A stretch of 64,000 nucleotides of DNA from an uncultured Saprospiraceae bacterium (GTDB lineage Bacteria > Bacteroidota > Bacteroidia > Chitinophagales > Saprospiraceae): the NCBI GenBank assembly GCA_938008185.1, contig CALLLR010000165.1, positions 1 through 64,000 on the forward strand, given 5' to 3'. The translations under genes were made by a program, and so were the position numbers. Of this stretch, positions 9,455 through 19,607 are shown piece after piece. The notes beneath the pieces are model-generated. The model was given only the letters and a program-made list of their open reading frames with translations, did no database searches and had not been told where the DNA came from. Position 1 is the stretch's first letter, and every line of letters starts with the position of its first letter.

Positions 9455-10420
9455 TTATTTTTTTTCGTTAAGTTTTTCAGCTAAAAGTTGGTTGAGATCA
9501 CGTCTTAAAATTTTCGAAAAAAGAAGCGCTCCGTCACTATTTAAGTGATAGGTATCTTTCCACAACCAAATAGACTGGAAATCATCATCATTAATATCAT
9601 AGAAGTTGAGAAAAGGGACAGACAAGTTTTTGAAATAATTATCCATCTTAGCATTTCTATTTTTCAATACGGGCTGATAAACAGGAGACGTAAAACATAT
9701 CAATGTAATTTTTTTTTCCTTACATAGTGCATTCAAGTATTCGATATTATCTTTAAATTCAGGAGCCAAGTGCTCTCCTGGTTCCGCTCCCCGTATTTTT
9801 GACAAACGCTGGTAATCCCAGCTTACATTGATACTGTCTCTGCCAGAGGGAGGATTACTAACGTATCCTTTGGGTGGAGGAGGAGCATTCAATAATTGAG
9901 ATTTAATCCAATTGTTAACCACGCTCATTACTTTTCCATTCCATTTGTAGGTAGAGAAAAAGTATTTTATAAATTCAAATCTGGAAAGTCCTGAAATCTT
10001 TTTTTGAATCCAGGGGTTTTTGTTATAGAAATATTTCAGATGCTGTATGTCTTTCTCTGCATTTTTCTTTTCTCCAAAAATCTCTTCCCTTTCCAGGTGT
10101 AAAAGGATGGTATCAATCTGTATGTTTTCATATCGCAATAACTGGTCTATCAGACCCACATGATAAATCAGGGTCATTCCATTATGAGATAAATTATAAG
10201 TTTGGTCACTAATCACTTCAGGTATTACATGATGCGCGCAGCGGGAGTTGCCAATTGAGAGTGTAGATAAATGGTCAAAATTTTTTAAGAGATAATTTAC
10301 TTTTCCGCCAGACTGACCAGTCATTGTTTGCGCATACAACCGTTCCAATACCAGATTGACTCCTTGATCCGCGAGCAACAAGCTTATCAGGAAAACAGTT
10401 AAATATTTGATAATTCGCAT
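9455..10420 (-). CDS. SGNH-like accessory protein paired with MBOAT (AlgJ/DltD-like role inferred)
   Basis: N-terminal signal anchor, LSIGNSRCAHHVIP block (GNSR resembles SGNH block I), C-terminal W-KDTYHLNSDGALLFSKIL (D-x-x-H-like). Adjacent to an MBOAT gene. Confidence 0.65.
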   Translation of the reverse strand: MRIIKYLTVFLISLLLADQGVNLVLERLYAQTMTGQSGGKVNYLLKNFDHLSTLSIGNSRCAHHVIPEVISDQTYNLSHNGMTLIYHVGLIDQLLRYENIQIDTILLHLEREEIFGEKKNAEKDIQHLKYFYNKNPWIQKKISGLSRFEFIKYFFSTYKWNGKVMSVVNNWIKSQLLNAPPPPKGYVSNPPSGRDSINVSWDYQRLSKIRGAEPGEHLAPEFKDNIEYLNALCKEKKITLICFTSPVYQPVLKNRNAKMDNYFKNLSVPFLNFYDINDDDFQSIWLWKDTYHLNSDGALLFSKILRRDLNQLLAEKLNEKK

Positions 10421-10432
10421 TAATAATCAGTC

Positions 10433-11857
10433 TTAAAATTGGAAATAAATAAACTGGCTGCCTTCCGAAACGCCAAACAAAAGAATAAACAAACACATGG
10501 TGACCTTAAGTCCAGTCAATTTCCAGGTTCCTAATTGTTGGTCCAGGTTTTTTATGTTTATATTTCTTAGGATGAATATTTCGAGCAGGAAAAAACTAAC
10601 AGTAGTTATCAATAAGGTGGCAAATACACCTGTATCTTTTATCTGTAAATTGAAAAAGTATTCTGTGGTAAAGATTCCTTCTAAAATTCCGATTGTCTTA
10701 GCAAAAGTTTCCGCTCGGAAAAAGACCCACGTCAGACAAATCAAATGAAAAATCATGACCATGCTTAGCAGCTGAATAGCTCTTGATTGCTCGGTGATCC
10801 ATCGGTTAAAATTGGTTCTCTTTTCTACTGCCAGATAGATTCCGTTTAGTAATCCCCATATCACAAAATTCCAGGAAGAGCCATGCCATAAGCCGCCAAG
10901 CAGCATCGTTAGCATTAGGTTCCGGTAGGTAAACAATTTTCCTTTTCTATTTCCACCCAAAGAAATGTATAAGTAGTCTCTTAACCAGGTTGATAAAGAG
11001 ATATGCCATCGACGCCAAAACTCAGTAACTGATTTGGAGAAATAGGGCTGTTTAAAATTTTCCATCAGATCATAACCCAGTATTCTGGAACAACCAATTG
11101 CGATATCAGAATAACCAGAAAAATCACAATAAATTTGAATCGCAAATAAGTAGGTTGCAAAAAGAAGTGTAAATCCTGTATACAATTCATAAGTACCATA
11201 AATACTATTGACATAAATAGCAATGGTATCGGCGATGACGACTTTCTTGAAAAAACCTAACACCACTTGTGTTAAACCAGAAACTACGTTGTGGTAGCGT
11301 AACCGGTTTTCATTCGTCTGAAACTGAGGCAGCAAGTGACTGGCCCTTTCAATGGGTCCGGCTACCAATTGAGGAAAAAAGGAAACGTACAGAGCAAATT
11401 TTCCCAAATGAGGTTCGCATTTACTTTTGCTCTGGTAAATTTCAATCGAGTAAGAAAGTGTTTGGAAAGTGTAAAAGGAAATTCCCATTGGCAAAATAAG
11501 GTTGGCCATTGGGATCGCAGTGCCCAATAAAACATTGGTGGACTGTGTGAAGAAATCCAGATATTTAAATAAAAACAATAGTCCGAGGTTGGAGAAAAGG
11601 CTTATCAAAAAATAAGGCAATCGCTCTCTTTTTTGATCTTTCCCCGACATTTGCATACCACAATAATAATCGATCAATGTAGAGAAAATTATCAAAAAAA
11701 TAAATTCCCACTTCCAATACATATAGAAAAAATAACTGGCGGCCAATAATAAGGTCCAGCGGTATTTTGGCTTGGAGAAAAAGAAAAGGGTGGTAATAAC
11801 CAGAAAGAAAAGTATAAAATCTATAGAATTAAAAATCATCAGAAAAAACTTTATCAA
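10433..11857 (-). CDS. MBOAT family O-acyltransferase (AlgI-like)
   Basis: LPMGISFYTFQTLSYSIEIY, FFPQLVAGPIERASHLLPQ, EFWRRWHISLSTWLRDYLYISLGGNRKG, LLGGLWHGSSWNFVIWG. Confidence 0.95.
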   Translation of the reverse strand: MIKFFLMIFNSIDFILFFLVITTLFFFSKPKYRWTLLLAASYFFYMYWKWEFIFLIIFSTLIDYYCGMQMSGKDQKRERLPYFLISLFSNLGLLFLFKYLDFFTQSTNVLLGTAIPMANLILPMGISFYTFQTLSYSIEIYQSKSKCEPHLGKFALYVSFFPQLVAGPIERASHLLPQFQTNENRLRYHNVVSGLTQVVLGFFKKVVIADTIAIYVNSIYGTYELYTGFTLLFATYLFAIQIYCDFSGYSDIAIGCSRILGYDLMENFKQPYFSKSVTEFWRRWHISLSTWLRDYLYISLGGNRKGKLFTYRNLMLTMLLGGLWHGSSWNFVIWGLLNGIYLAVEKRTNFNRWITEQSRAIQLLSMVMIFHLICLTWVFFRAETFAKTIGILEGIFTTEYFFNLQIKDTGVFATLLITTVSFFLLEIFILRNINIKNLDQQLGTWKLTGLKVTMCLFILLFGVSEGSQFIYFQF

Positions 11858-11860
11858 CGT

Positions 11861-13765
11861 TTATTTGATCCATCGGTGATACCAACGAAATAAGGTGTAA
11901 AAAAACCAAATCACAGAGGCATTTACATAGCGCCTGGATTCCATAAAGTCTGTGATGACCTGCTGTACCGTCACTGGATTGAGTTGAAAAGTTTTTAGAA
12001 AACCGGAATCTTCTGGTATTGCCAAAATTTCAGTTTTTAAAATACTGCGCATCCATTGCCCGAAAGGAGCTGCAAATCCCTGTTTGGGACGTTCCATTAT
12101 TTCTTGTGGAACGTACTGGTATAAGATTTTACGTAAAAGGTATTTTGTAGTACCTCCATTGATTTTCAAATGATCTGGAATAGTCATCGCAAATTCGATC
12201 AGATGATGATCTAAAAAAGGTTCACGACCTTCCAACGCATTTTGCATCGTGGCTCTATCGACCTTGCACATGATATCTCCTTCGAGATAGGTTTGAAGAT
12301 CAATCATCCCCAGGTAGGAAATCAAACGGTTGTTATCTATTTTAACTCCATTTTTGGGATAGCGGGGAAAATGTTCAGGTACAAAGGAAGCCACTTGCCG
12401 GGCAGACATAAAACTGGAGGCACTATTAAAGAAGGCATGTTGGTCGGTTGCAGAGAAAGCATTTTGTAATTTGGAAAATTTATTGTCCAGGTCATTATAA
12501 TGGCGTATTACCGGGAAATAATTTCTGTTTTTATCCAGCCAGGTTGGGTCAACCTGATTGATTAGTTTACCAATCCCTTTACGAATTCGATCAGGAATTT
12601 TATCTATTTTACTAAAGAAATTTTTAGTGGCAACGTATTTGGCATAACCTCCAAACAATTCATCTGCGCCATCTGCGGAAAGGCTTACTTTAACCTGATC
12701 AACTGCTAGTTTAGAGACCAAATAAGTTGGAATCCCTGAGCTATCACCGAAAGGCTCATCATAAAGATCCGCAAAAGCTGGAAGAACGTCTGTAATGGCT
12801 GATTCCGAACAGTAAAATTCTGAATGATCCGTTTCCAGATGTTTTGCTACCTCTTTGGCGAAAGGAGCTTCATCCCGATCCGGATGGTCAAAACCTATGG
12901 TAAAGGTTTTCGATGGTTGAGTGGATTTTTTTTGCAACAATGCCGTCACCAAAGTAGAATCAATACCGCCACTCAAAAACATTCCAACCGGAACATCCGA
13001 GACCATTCTTAATTGAAAGCTTTCCAGTAATTTATCTTCTAGCTCTTCCACGATTTCCTCCTCCGGCCGTGGGTCTGTTTTAGCACTTGCGTAAACTTGT
13101 TTAGCACTCCAATATTTCGTTTTGACCGGTTTTAAATGATGGTCAATTTCCAACCAATATCCGGGCTCCAATTTATGGGCAAACTGAAAAATACAATATG
13201 GAGCGGAAATATAACCTTGTTGTAAAAAAAGAGATACTGCGTTTTGATTGATAGTTTTATCGAACCCCGGAAACTCATGAAAAGCCTTAAGCTCGGAGGC
13301 AAATAAAAAGACGCCATCTTTGGCATACCAATACAAAGGTTTCACTCCTATTCGATCTCTGCACAATAAAAGTTTTTTATTTTTTTCTTCCCAAATAGCA
13401 AAGGCAAACATTCCACGAAAGTGTTTTACACAATCTTTGCCCCATTTGTGAAAGGCTTTTAGAATTACTTCCGTATCTGTTCCGGTAGTAAATTTATACG
13501 CTGGCATTTTTGATTTGATTTCTGCAAAATTGTAAATTTCACCATTATAACAAATCACCAGACCGTTCCATCTTAAGGGTTGCGTCCCTTTTTCCGAAAG
13601 GTCTAAAATAGATAAGCGACGATGTCCAAAACCCAATTGCTGACCGGGATTTATATAATAATCCGCAGCATCCGGGCCACCATAATTCAGGGTATCCCTC
13701 ATTCTTTTAAGCAAGGCCGATTGGACTGGTGCTTGAGTATTTAATATTCCGACGATCCGACACAT
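11861..13765 (-). CDS. asnB: Asparagine synthase (glutamine-hydrolyzing)-like amidotransferase, copy 1
   Basis: MCRIVGI N-terminal Cys2 glutaminase, GHRRLSILDLS, VGMFLSGGIDSTLVTALL, SLSADGADELFGGY, EGREPFLDHHL. Confidence 0.93.
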   Translation of the reverse strand: MCRIVGILNTQAPVQSALLKRMRDTLNYGGPDAADYYINPGQQLGFGHRRLSILDLSEKGTQPLRWNGLVICYNGEIYNFAEIKSKMPAYKFTTGTDTEVILKAFHKWGKDCVKHFRGMFAFAIWEEKNKKLLLCRDRIGVKPLYWYAKDGVFLFASELKAFHEFPGFDKTINQNAVSLFLQQGYISAPYCIFQFAHKLEPGYWLEIDHHLKPVKTKYWSAKQVYASAKTDPRPEEEIVEELEDKLLESFQLRMVSDVPVGMFLSGGIDSTLVTALLQKKSTQPSKTFTIGFDHPDRDEAPFAKEVAKHLETDHSEFYCSESAITDVLPAFADLYDEPFGDSSGIPTYLVSKLAVDQVKVSLSADGADELFGGYAKYVATKNFFSKIDKIPDRIRKGIGKLINQVDPTWLDKNRNYFPVIRHYNDLDNKFSKLQNAFSATDQHAFFNSASSFMSARQVASFVPEHFPRYPKNGVKIDNNRLISYLGMIDLQTYLEGDIMCKVDRATMQNALEGREPFLDHHLIEFAMTIPDHLKINGGTTKYLLRKILYQYVPQEIMERPKQGFAAPFGQWMRSILKTEILAIPEDSGFLKTFQLNPVTVQQVITDFMESRRYVNASVIWFFYTLFRWYHRWIK

Positions 13766-14056
13766 ATTACCTTAAAGTTGTTTTTGAAAAACTTTGAACA
13801 GCTTTTTATGAATAAATTTTATCTCTCTCCGATAGATCATATCTCATTAAAAAAGAAATAGCTATAGTGAAAACCGAGATAAAAAGGATTAAAAAATTTG
13901 TATTTCATCAAAAAGTCCATATATTGAATTGGCGTTGAATTAGATGAATAATTATTTTACATCTGGATGTTTCTATTTTTTATTAAGACAGAAACTCAAC
14001 TTCCATAAGTTTTTAAACTTCACGCTGATCTTAATAAACCAAATAAAACAATACTC

Positions 14057-15427
14057 ATGGGTCTAGAAGGAATTAATATTTTCACCCCGATTGATTTATT
14101 AATCTCGTTTTTTTTTCTCATCATCATTTATATAGTCGCCAGTTCCCAAAGGCAAAAATATAGCGACCAGACTAAGCAAAAATATTTTTTACCTGCACTA
14201 TATGTCCGGATGGTGGGTTGTTTTTTGTCCGTCATGATGTACCAATACTATTACCATGGCGGAGATATGTTTGGATTTCATTCAGGAACGACCGTAATAC
14301 TTGAGGTATTCCAGAAATATGGAATCTCCACAGGATTTAAATTAATCACTGCTAATCCGGATACTATTCCTCCTGAAGCTTTCCCTTCAATCTGGACTTC
14401 GATAGGCTCTTATATGTTTCGGGCCAACAATAGTTTGACGGTGTGTCAAATTGGTGCTTTTATCGGATTTTTTACCTTCAATTCTTGTCTTGCTACCGGC
14501 TTGGTTTTAGCCTTTTTTTCTTTTATGGGTTGCTGGAAACTCTTTGAGGTATTTGCTGATGTACATCCACATTTAGAAAAATATATTGCCTGGGCCACGC
14601 TCTTTATTCCTTCCGTTTTTTTTTGGGGAGCGGCAGGTTTGATGAAAGATACGATAACGATGGGCAGCATAGGTTTCTTTACCTGGAGTGCTTATAATAT
14701 TTTTTTTAAAAGGAAAAACATTCTGAAATCTTTATTTTATTTGGTAATTAGTTTCTATTTGCTTTTAACTATTAAGGCCTATATTGCCGTTGCATTTCTT
14801 CCTGCCTTTACGGCTTGGCTCATTTTGAGTTTTGGACAAAAAATTAAAAACAAAACCATTCGTATAATTACAAAACCCTTATTAATAATTGGGGCCGTTC
14901 TTATTTCACTGGCGATTTTTATACAAATAACAGAAGCCAATCAGAAATTTTCACCCGAAGCTTTTCTTGAGAATGCCTCTGTTATGCAAGAAGATCATGC
15001 GAGACTTGGAGGTTCTTCTTATACCTTAGGTACGATAGATCCGAGTACCTCGGGTATGCTGAAAATGGCACCCTTTGCGATTATTGTTACACTGTTCAGG
15101 CCTTATTTATGGGAAGCCAGAAGTCCTGTTTTATTGATCAGTGCTTTAGAAGGTTTTTTGTTTTTAGTCGTTACGATGTTTGTGGTTTTCAGAACCTACG
15201 TTGTCGGTGCTTTTTATACGATCATAAGTGAACCTACGGTTATATTCTGCATTACTTTTTCACTTGTCTTTGCTTTTGCGGTTGGTTTTACGGCCTATAA
15301 TTTTGGTGCTTTGGCAAGGTTTAAAATTCCTGCTATTCCGTTTTATGCCATCGCTTTGATTATTATGCTGGACAAGGTTAATTTTTTTAAGGTTGATGAG
15401 GAGGTCGTTGAGAAAAAAATCAGATGA
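14057..15427 (+). CDS. Polytopic membrane protein, candidate polysaccharide polymerase/GT-C-like (function unknown)
   Basis: Multiple hydrophobic segments, periplasmic-loop-like region, conserved-looking GGDMFGFHSG and GLMKDTITMGSIGFFTW. Opposite strand to its neighbours. Confidence 0.55.
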   Translation: MGLEGINIFTPIDLLISFFFLIIIYIVASSQRQKYSDQTKQKYFLPALYVRMVGCFLSVMMYQYYYHGGDMFGFHSGTTVILEVFQKYGISTGFKLITANPDTIPPEAFPSIWTSIGSYMFRANNSLTVCQIGAFIGFFTFNSCLATGLVLAFFSFMGCWKLFEVFADVHPHLEKYIAWATLFIPSVFFWGAAGLMKDTITMGSIGFFTWSAYNIFFKRKNILKSLFYLVISFYLLLTIKAYIAVAFLPAFTAWLILSFGQKIKNKTIRIITKPLLIIGAVLISLAIFIQITEANQKFSPEAFLENASVMQEDHARLGGSSYTLGTIDPSTSGMLKMAPFAIIVTLFRPYLWEARSPVLLISALEGFLFLVVTMFVVFRTYVVGAFYTIISEPTVIFCITFSLVFAFAVGFTAYNFGALARFKIPAIPFYAIALIIMLDKVNFFKVDEEVVEKKIR

Positions 15428-15432
15428 ATTAT

Positions 15433-16527
15433 CTACTCTTTTGATTTTGATTTTTGCAACAATTGTTCAAAGGCATTTAGATAATGCGACTTGTATTTAT
15501 CTACTGAATAATTTAACTCTACTTTTTCTCTCCCGTTTGCGCCAAGTTCTTTTCTTAAAGAAACGGATTGGAGTAAGCGTTCTAAGTAGTTGATCCATTC
15601 TTTTTGGGAATTAGCCAGAAAGCCATTCTTTTCGTGTTCTACTATATCAACATTAACTCCGATGGGTGAGGCAACGGTAGGAATTCCCAGCGCCATGTAT
15701 TGTAGTAATTTGAAACCACATTTCCCCTGTGACCATTGATTTTCTGTCAGTGGCATGATGCCTATGTCGAATTCCAGCAAGTCCTTAATTTCTGAATCCA
15801 GTTTCCAGGGAACGAATTTTACATTTTCCAGGTCAAGTGTTGGTGGCTTATCGCAAATGACGGTCAGTTGAAAATTATATTTTTTTGCCAACTCTTTTAA
15901 TACAGATTGAATCAAATCCAGGTATTTCAAGGTAGTGCTCGTACCCGTCCAACCAATTGTGAGGGAATCTTTTTCTCTATGTTCTTTAGTCCATTTATGA
16001 TGTCGCCTGGTATCAATTGTGGTTGGGATAATTTCTACGTTGCTGCAAAACTGACGGGCATAATCCGCCAGGTATTGATTTCCTGCAAAGACTAAGCTTG
16101 CGTGCTTAAGGATAGTCTTTGTTTTATCAGGATTTTTTAGAAACGCAAATTTTTTATTTGCCTTAGAAACATTGGCCAACCAAATAGCGTCGTCAAAATC
16201 AAAAATCAGTTTCGCCTTTTTGGAAAAGAATTTTTCAAAAATAGAAGTTCCCAGCATGAAGCACTCGCGCTGTACAAAGATCAAATCATAGTCAGCTGGT
16301 TTGATTATTTCGGCGAGGCGTTTGAAGGTACTTTTTAATAAAATATTTAACTTGGAAGTCAACTGTCCACTTTTATAAAAACTCCGGTCTTCTTTTTCTC
16401 CCAGTAAAAAACTCCACTCGAATTGAAAACCATTGGCTTTTAAATAATCCAGGTATTGTTCAAATCGAAACCGTTGGGAAGGTGACCTGTTCGGTCGGTG
16501 TAATGTTAGGATCAGGACTTTTGGCAT
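15433..16527 (-). CDS. Glycosyltransferase family 4-like
   Basis: RPNRSPSQRFRFEQYLDYL, LTIGWTGTSTTLKYLD, EFDIGIMPLTENQWSQGKCGFKLLQYMALGIPTVASPIGVN. Confidence 0.87.
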   Translation of the reverse strand: MPKVLILTLHRPNRSPSQRFRFEQYLDYLKANGFQFEWSFLLGEKEDRSFYKSGQLTSKLNILLKSTFKRLAEIIKPADYDLIFVQRECFMLGTSIFEKFFSKKAKLIFDFDDAIWLANVSKANKKFAFLKNPDKTKTILKHASLVFAGNQYLADYARQFCSNVEIIPTTIDTRRHHKWTKEHREKDSLTIGWTGTSTTLKYLDLIQSVLKELAKKYNFQLTVICDKPPTLDLENVKFVPWKLDSEIKDLLEFDIGIMPLTENQWSQGKCGFKLLQYMALGIPTVASPIGVNVDIVEHEKNGFLANSQKEWINYLERLLQSVSLRKELGANGREKVELNYSVDKYKSHYLNAFEQLLQKSKSKE

Positions 16528-17786
16528 GGATATTCTTTTGGTCTGGAAAACTCCAATTCGTTTGGAATCAACTTTTGATAAATAGTGGTGTACCTCGCAA
16601 TTCCGTTAGTCAGGGCAAAGTTATCGACCGCTGTTTTTCTGATTTTATTTTTTGATATTTTCATCAAGTGGGGTATTGCGCTGACGGCTCTGTCTATTTC
16701 ATTTTCAGAAAAGTCATTAAGTGCAATGCCTGCTTTGTTGGTACTCACAATGTTGCCGGTATCGCCAATATCATTACAAATAATTGGCAATCCCATGGCC
16801 ATCATTTCCGCTTGTTTGGTTGGAGAGGAAGCCATTTTTGAAAAGACAGGTTTAATAAAAAATATACCACAATCCATGAGCGCCAGGTATTTGGGGACTT
16901 CACTTCGGACAGCAGATTGAACCATAATGGCCCTGGCCGGGATTTTATATTTTTCAGCTGCTGCAAAAATAATAGCTGCCGGTTCTGTGGTAATAAATAG
17001 AAATTTTGCCTGCTCATTTTTTTGCAGTAATTTTTGAAATAGCAGCAACATTTCATCCAAACAATACCAGGTGCCAATAGATCCTAAATAACCTAGTACA
17101 AAATTTTCTGTTTTAATTTTCAATTCAGAGCGTAAGTTTTCTACATCAGAAATTTGGGCAGGAAACAAATGAAAAAAATCAAGATCGACACAGCAAGGGA
17201 TCACCTCAACGGGGATCGGCTGCTCAGGTATAACCCAGGACTGTATTTCTTTTTTTCCAGCTTCGGTGAGACTAATGGTATAATCGGCATTTGTAAAGAA
17301 ATCGATTTCTTTTTGTTTGAAAAAATGATAAATCTTACGATACACCGGGTTTTTTAACGTCCAGATATTTCCATCCAATCGTTCATCTGCCCAAAAGCCA
17401 CGCATGTCGAAAATGAAGCGCAAGTCTTTTTTCTTTTTCAAATCCAAGCCGATTAATGCGGCTAAGTAACTACGGCAATGCACCAGCTTAAATTGCTTCT
17501 TTGAATGTAGCTGGTAAGCGAGTTTTCTGATCTGTATTAAGTCGTAAATCGTAGAGAAAACCGGTGGTCGCTTGGAGTACATAACCGGCTGCCAGTCAAT
17601 ATTCGCCTTTTGGCAAATGGCATTGATTGAAGAATGATGTAGTTTAAAACGACTTGCTTTTTCGCAGCTGATCAGGCTAATGGAGTAGCCGATTTTACTG
17701 AGTCCAATGAGATAAGGTAAAACTTGAGATTGTCCTAGCGGGTCGGTCATTCCATCGTAGGAGATGTAAAGGATGTTTGCAGGCAT
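16512..17786 (-). CDS. Glycosyltransferase family 4-like
   Basis: YISYDGMTDPLGQSQVLPYLIGLSK, VLGYLGSIGTWY, PTKQAEMMAMGLPIICNDIGDTGNIV. 16-bp overlap with the downstream GT. Confidence 0.87.
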   Translation of the reverse strand: MPANILYISYDGMTDPLGQSQVLPYLIGLSKIGYSISLISCEKASRFKLHHSSINAICQKANIDWQPVMYSKRPPVFSTIYDLIQIRKLAYQLHSKKQFKLVHCRSYLAALIGLDLKKKKDLRFIFDMRGFWADERLDGNIWTLKNPVYRKIYHFFKQKEIDFFTNADYTISLTEAGKKEIQSWVIPEQPIPVEVIPCCVDLDFFHLFPAQISDVENLRSELKIKTENFVLGYLGSIGTWYCLDEMLLLFQKLLQKNEQAKFLFITTEPAAIIFAAAEKYKIPARAIMVQSAVRSEVPKYLALMDCGIFFIKPVFSKMASSPTKQAEMMAMGLPIICNDIGDTGNIVSTNKAGIALNDFSENEIDRAVSAIPHLMKISKNKIRKTAVDNFALTNGIARYTTIYQKLIPNELEFSRPKEYPCQKS

Positions 17787-18599
17787 TTAAAGTTCTATTA
17801 AGTTAATTTCATTTGCTTTTTTCTGGTAATGAATAGAATGCACAACTTTGGAAAATCTATTATTTTGAATATTTTGTAATAATGCTTTTTTCTTTTTTGG
17901 GGTCCAGCGTTTTGTCAAAAATAATTTTCCTTCTCCGATATTTTTTTGGTTAACGGAATTCAATTCATGCCCTTCTTCTACTTTTTGAACGGCTCTGATA
18001 TAGAGGTCATGCGCATGTTCCATTACTTTAAGGTGAATCTCTCCGAGGGTTTCATTTCCATTAAATCTGGTGCGCTCGGTCGCAATAATATTACCAGAAT
18101 CAATTCCTTCGTTGATCCACATCACTGTATTTCCGATGAGATGAAACAGGTCATCTGCCAGGCACCAGTTGGTGCAATTGGGGCCACCCTTTATGTAAGG
18201 AGAAATGCCGGTATGCAGATTCATTATTTTTGCAATCGGCATTATTTCTGCCAATAAATCTTTTTTTAATATCCGGGTTCCCGAAACTAAAATTAAGTCG
18301 GGGTTTTTATTTTTTATAAATTCAATTACCGGAGCCTGATTGATCTGTTCAACAATTAAATTATCTGCGGTCGGCCAATTTTTAAATTCCTGATGGTAGT
18401 GCTTCATCAGTGAAGACCAGGATTGGTGAATTTTATAAAAGGTAAATCGATCCTTGATTTTGTTTATCCAATCTCTGATCGATTTCTTTGGAGGTTTTTT
18501 TTCTTCGATAATAATCCCGCTAATTTCAAATTCTTTACTTAATTTTGCGGATAATGCTTTGTGGTTTGGTTTGTTGCCTAGTAATAAAACAATTTTCAT
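17787..18599 (-). CDS. Formyltransferase family protein (methionyl-tRNA/sugar formyltransferase-like)
   Basis: MNLHTGISPYIKGGPNCTNWCL and WINEGIDSGNIIATERTRF match the N...H...D catalytic arrangement of formyltransferases. Confidence 0.8.
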   Translation of the reverse strand: MKIVLLLGNKPNHKALSAKLSKEFEISGIIIEEKKPPKKSIRDWINKIKDRFTFYKIHQSWSSLMKHYHQEFKNWPTADNLIVEQINQAPVIEFIKNKNPDLILVSGTRILKKDLLAEIMPIAKIMNLHTGISPYIKGGPNCTNWCLADDLFHLIGNTVMWINEGIDSGNIIATERTRFNGNETLGEIHLKVMEHAHDLYIRAVQKVEEGHELNSVNQKNIGEGKLFLTKRWTPKKKKALLQNIQNNRFSKVVHSIHYQKKANEINLIEL

Positions 18600-18689
18600 A
18601 ATTACTTTTTCTTAATTGGGGTGAATTTAAAAAAAGTAGTCTTTTGTATAAGTTGAATGGGGGTCGTGTATTTTCGTTTTTAAAGCCTG

Positions 18690-19607
18690 TTATCCTCGCA
18701 GTCGTTTTACTACCCTGTAAAACCGGGTTGTTCTGATATAGGTTTTTAAAATATTTTCATTGTAAAGTTCCAACCTGGGAATTTCGAACAGATCATTTTT
18801 TTGTGATTTATATTTTTTTTGATTAACCGCCAATCCGAATTGATAACCAGTATCTTTTGCCAGTTTTTTTACCAAAGGGTTGTAAGAGCCAATGGGGTAG
18901 GAAATTGTCTTGGGAAAGAAACCCAACTCTTTTTCAATCCGATTGGCCGACTGTTTTAATTCATAAATAATCTGTTCTTCCTTATCTATGTTTCCCAACA
19001 TGCTGTGTGTGACCGTATGCGAACCGATCACTACTCCTTCCCCGCTTACTTGTCTGAGGTCTTCCCAATCCATATACAGATTTTTGGGAATTTCGTGATC
19101 ATTTAATTGTGTGAAAATTTGCTGGCAAATATATTCTCTTTCCGCATTCTTTATTTTTTTTAATTCTGGTTTTATTTTTTTAGCAAAAAGATATTTTTCT
19201 TCATCCGAGGCCCAGGATATTTTTTGGAGGCCACTATTTTTTGATTCAAGTTGAATGCTTTTTCTTTTGGTATGTTGAAAAAGAAAATCCAGCTGAAAAG
19301 TCCAGATGGAATGTAATTGATCCGCGCAATTAGTTACGACATACATGGAAGATGGCACCTTATGTTTTTGAAGAACAGGAAGTGCGTATTCCATAAAGTC
19401 TTTGTAGCCGTCATCAAAAACGATACTGGCCAGCGGCTTTTTGTTTGCCTTCCGGACGGGTTGATCCATGTAGGATTCCAGTTGCACGATGCTATAATTT
19501 TTTTTAAGAAAAATTATTTGTTGTTCAAAATTAAGTGGATCTATCGGATCCCAAAAAGGATCGCGTAGCGGATTAATTCGATGAAAGAGGAAGATACTTA
19601 TCTGCAT
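18690..19607 (-). CDS. Polysaccharide deacetylase family protein (NodB-like)
   Basis: PLASIVFDDGYKDFMEYALPVL, VVIGSHTVTHSMLGN, TISYPIGSYN. Track ORF runs to 19661, but the Met at 19607 (MQISIFLFHRINPL) is the more plausible start. Confidence 0.88.
   Translation of the reverse strand: MQISIFLFHRINPLRDPFWDPIDPLNFEQQIIFLKKNYSIVQLESYMDQPVRKANKKPLASIVFDDGYKDFMEYALPVLQKHKVPSSMYVVTNCADQLHSIWTFQLDFLFQHTKRKSIQLESKNSGLQKISWASDEEKYLFAKKIKPELKKIKNAEREYICQQIFTQLNDHEIPKNLYMDWEDLRQVSGEGVVIGSHTVTHSMLGNIDKEEQIIYELKQSANRIEKELGFFPKTISYPIGSYNPLVKKLAKDTGYQFGLAVNQKKYKSQKNDLFEIPRLELYNENILKTYIRTTRFYRVVKRLRG

Noticed and set aside
16585-16920. 111-aa plus-strand ORF
   Set aside because: Antisense to a well-supported GT4 gene.
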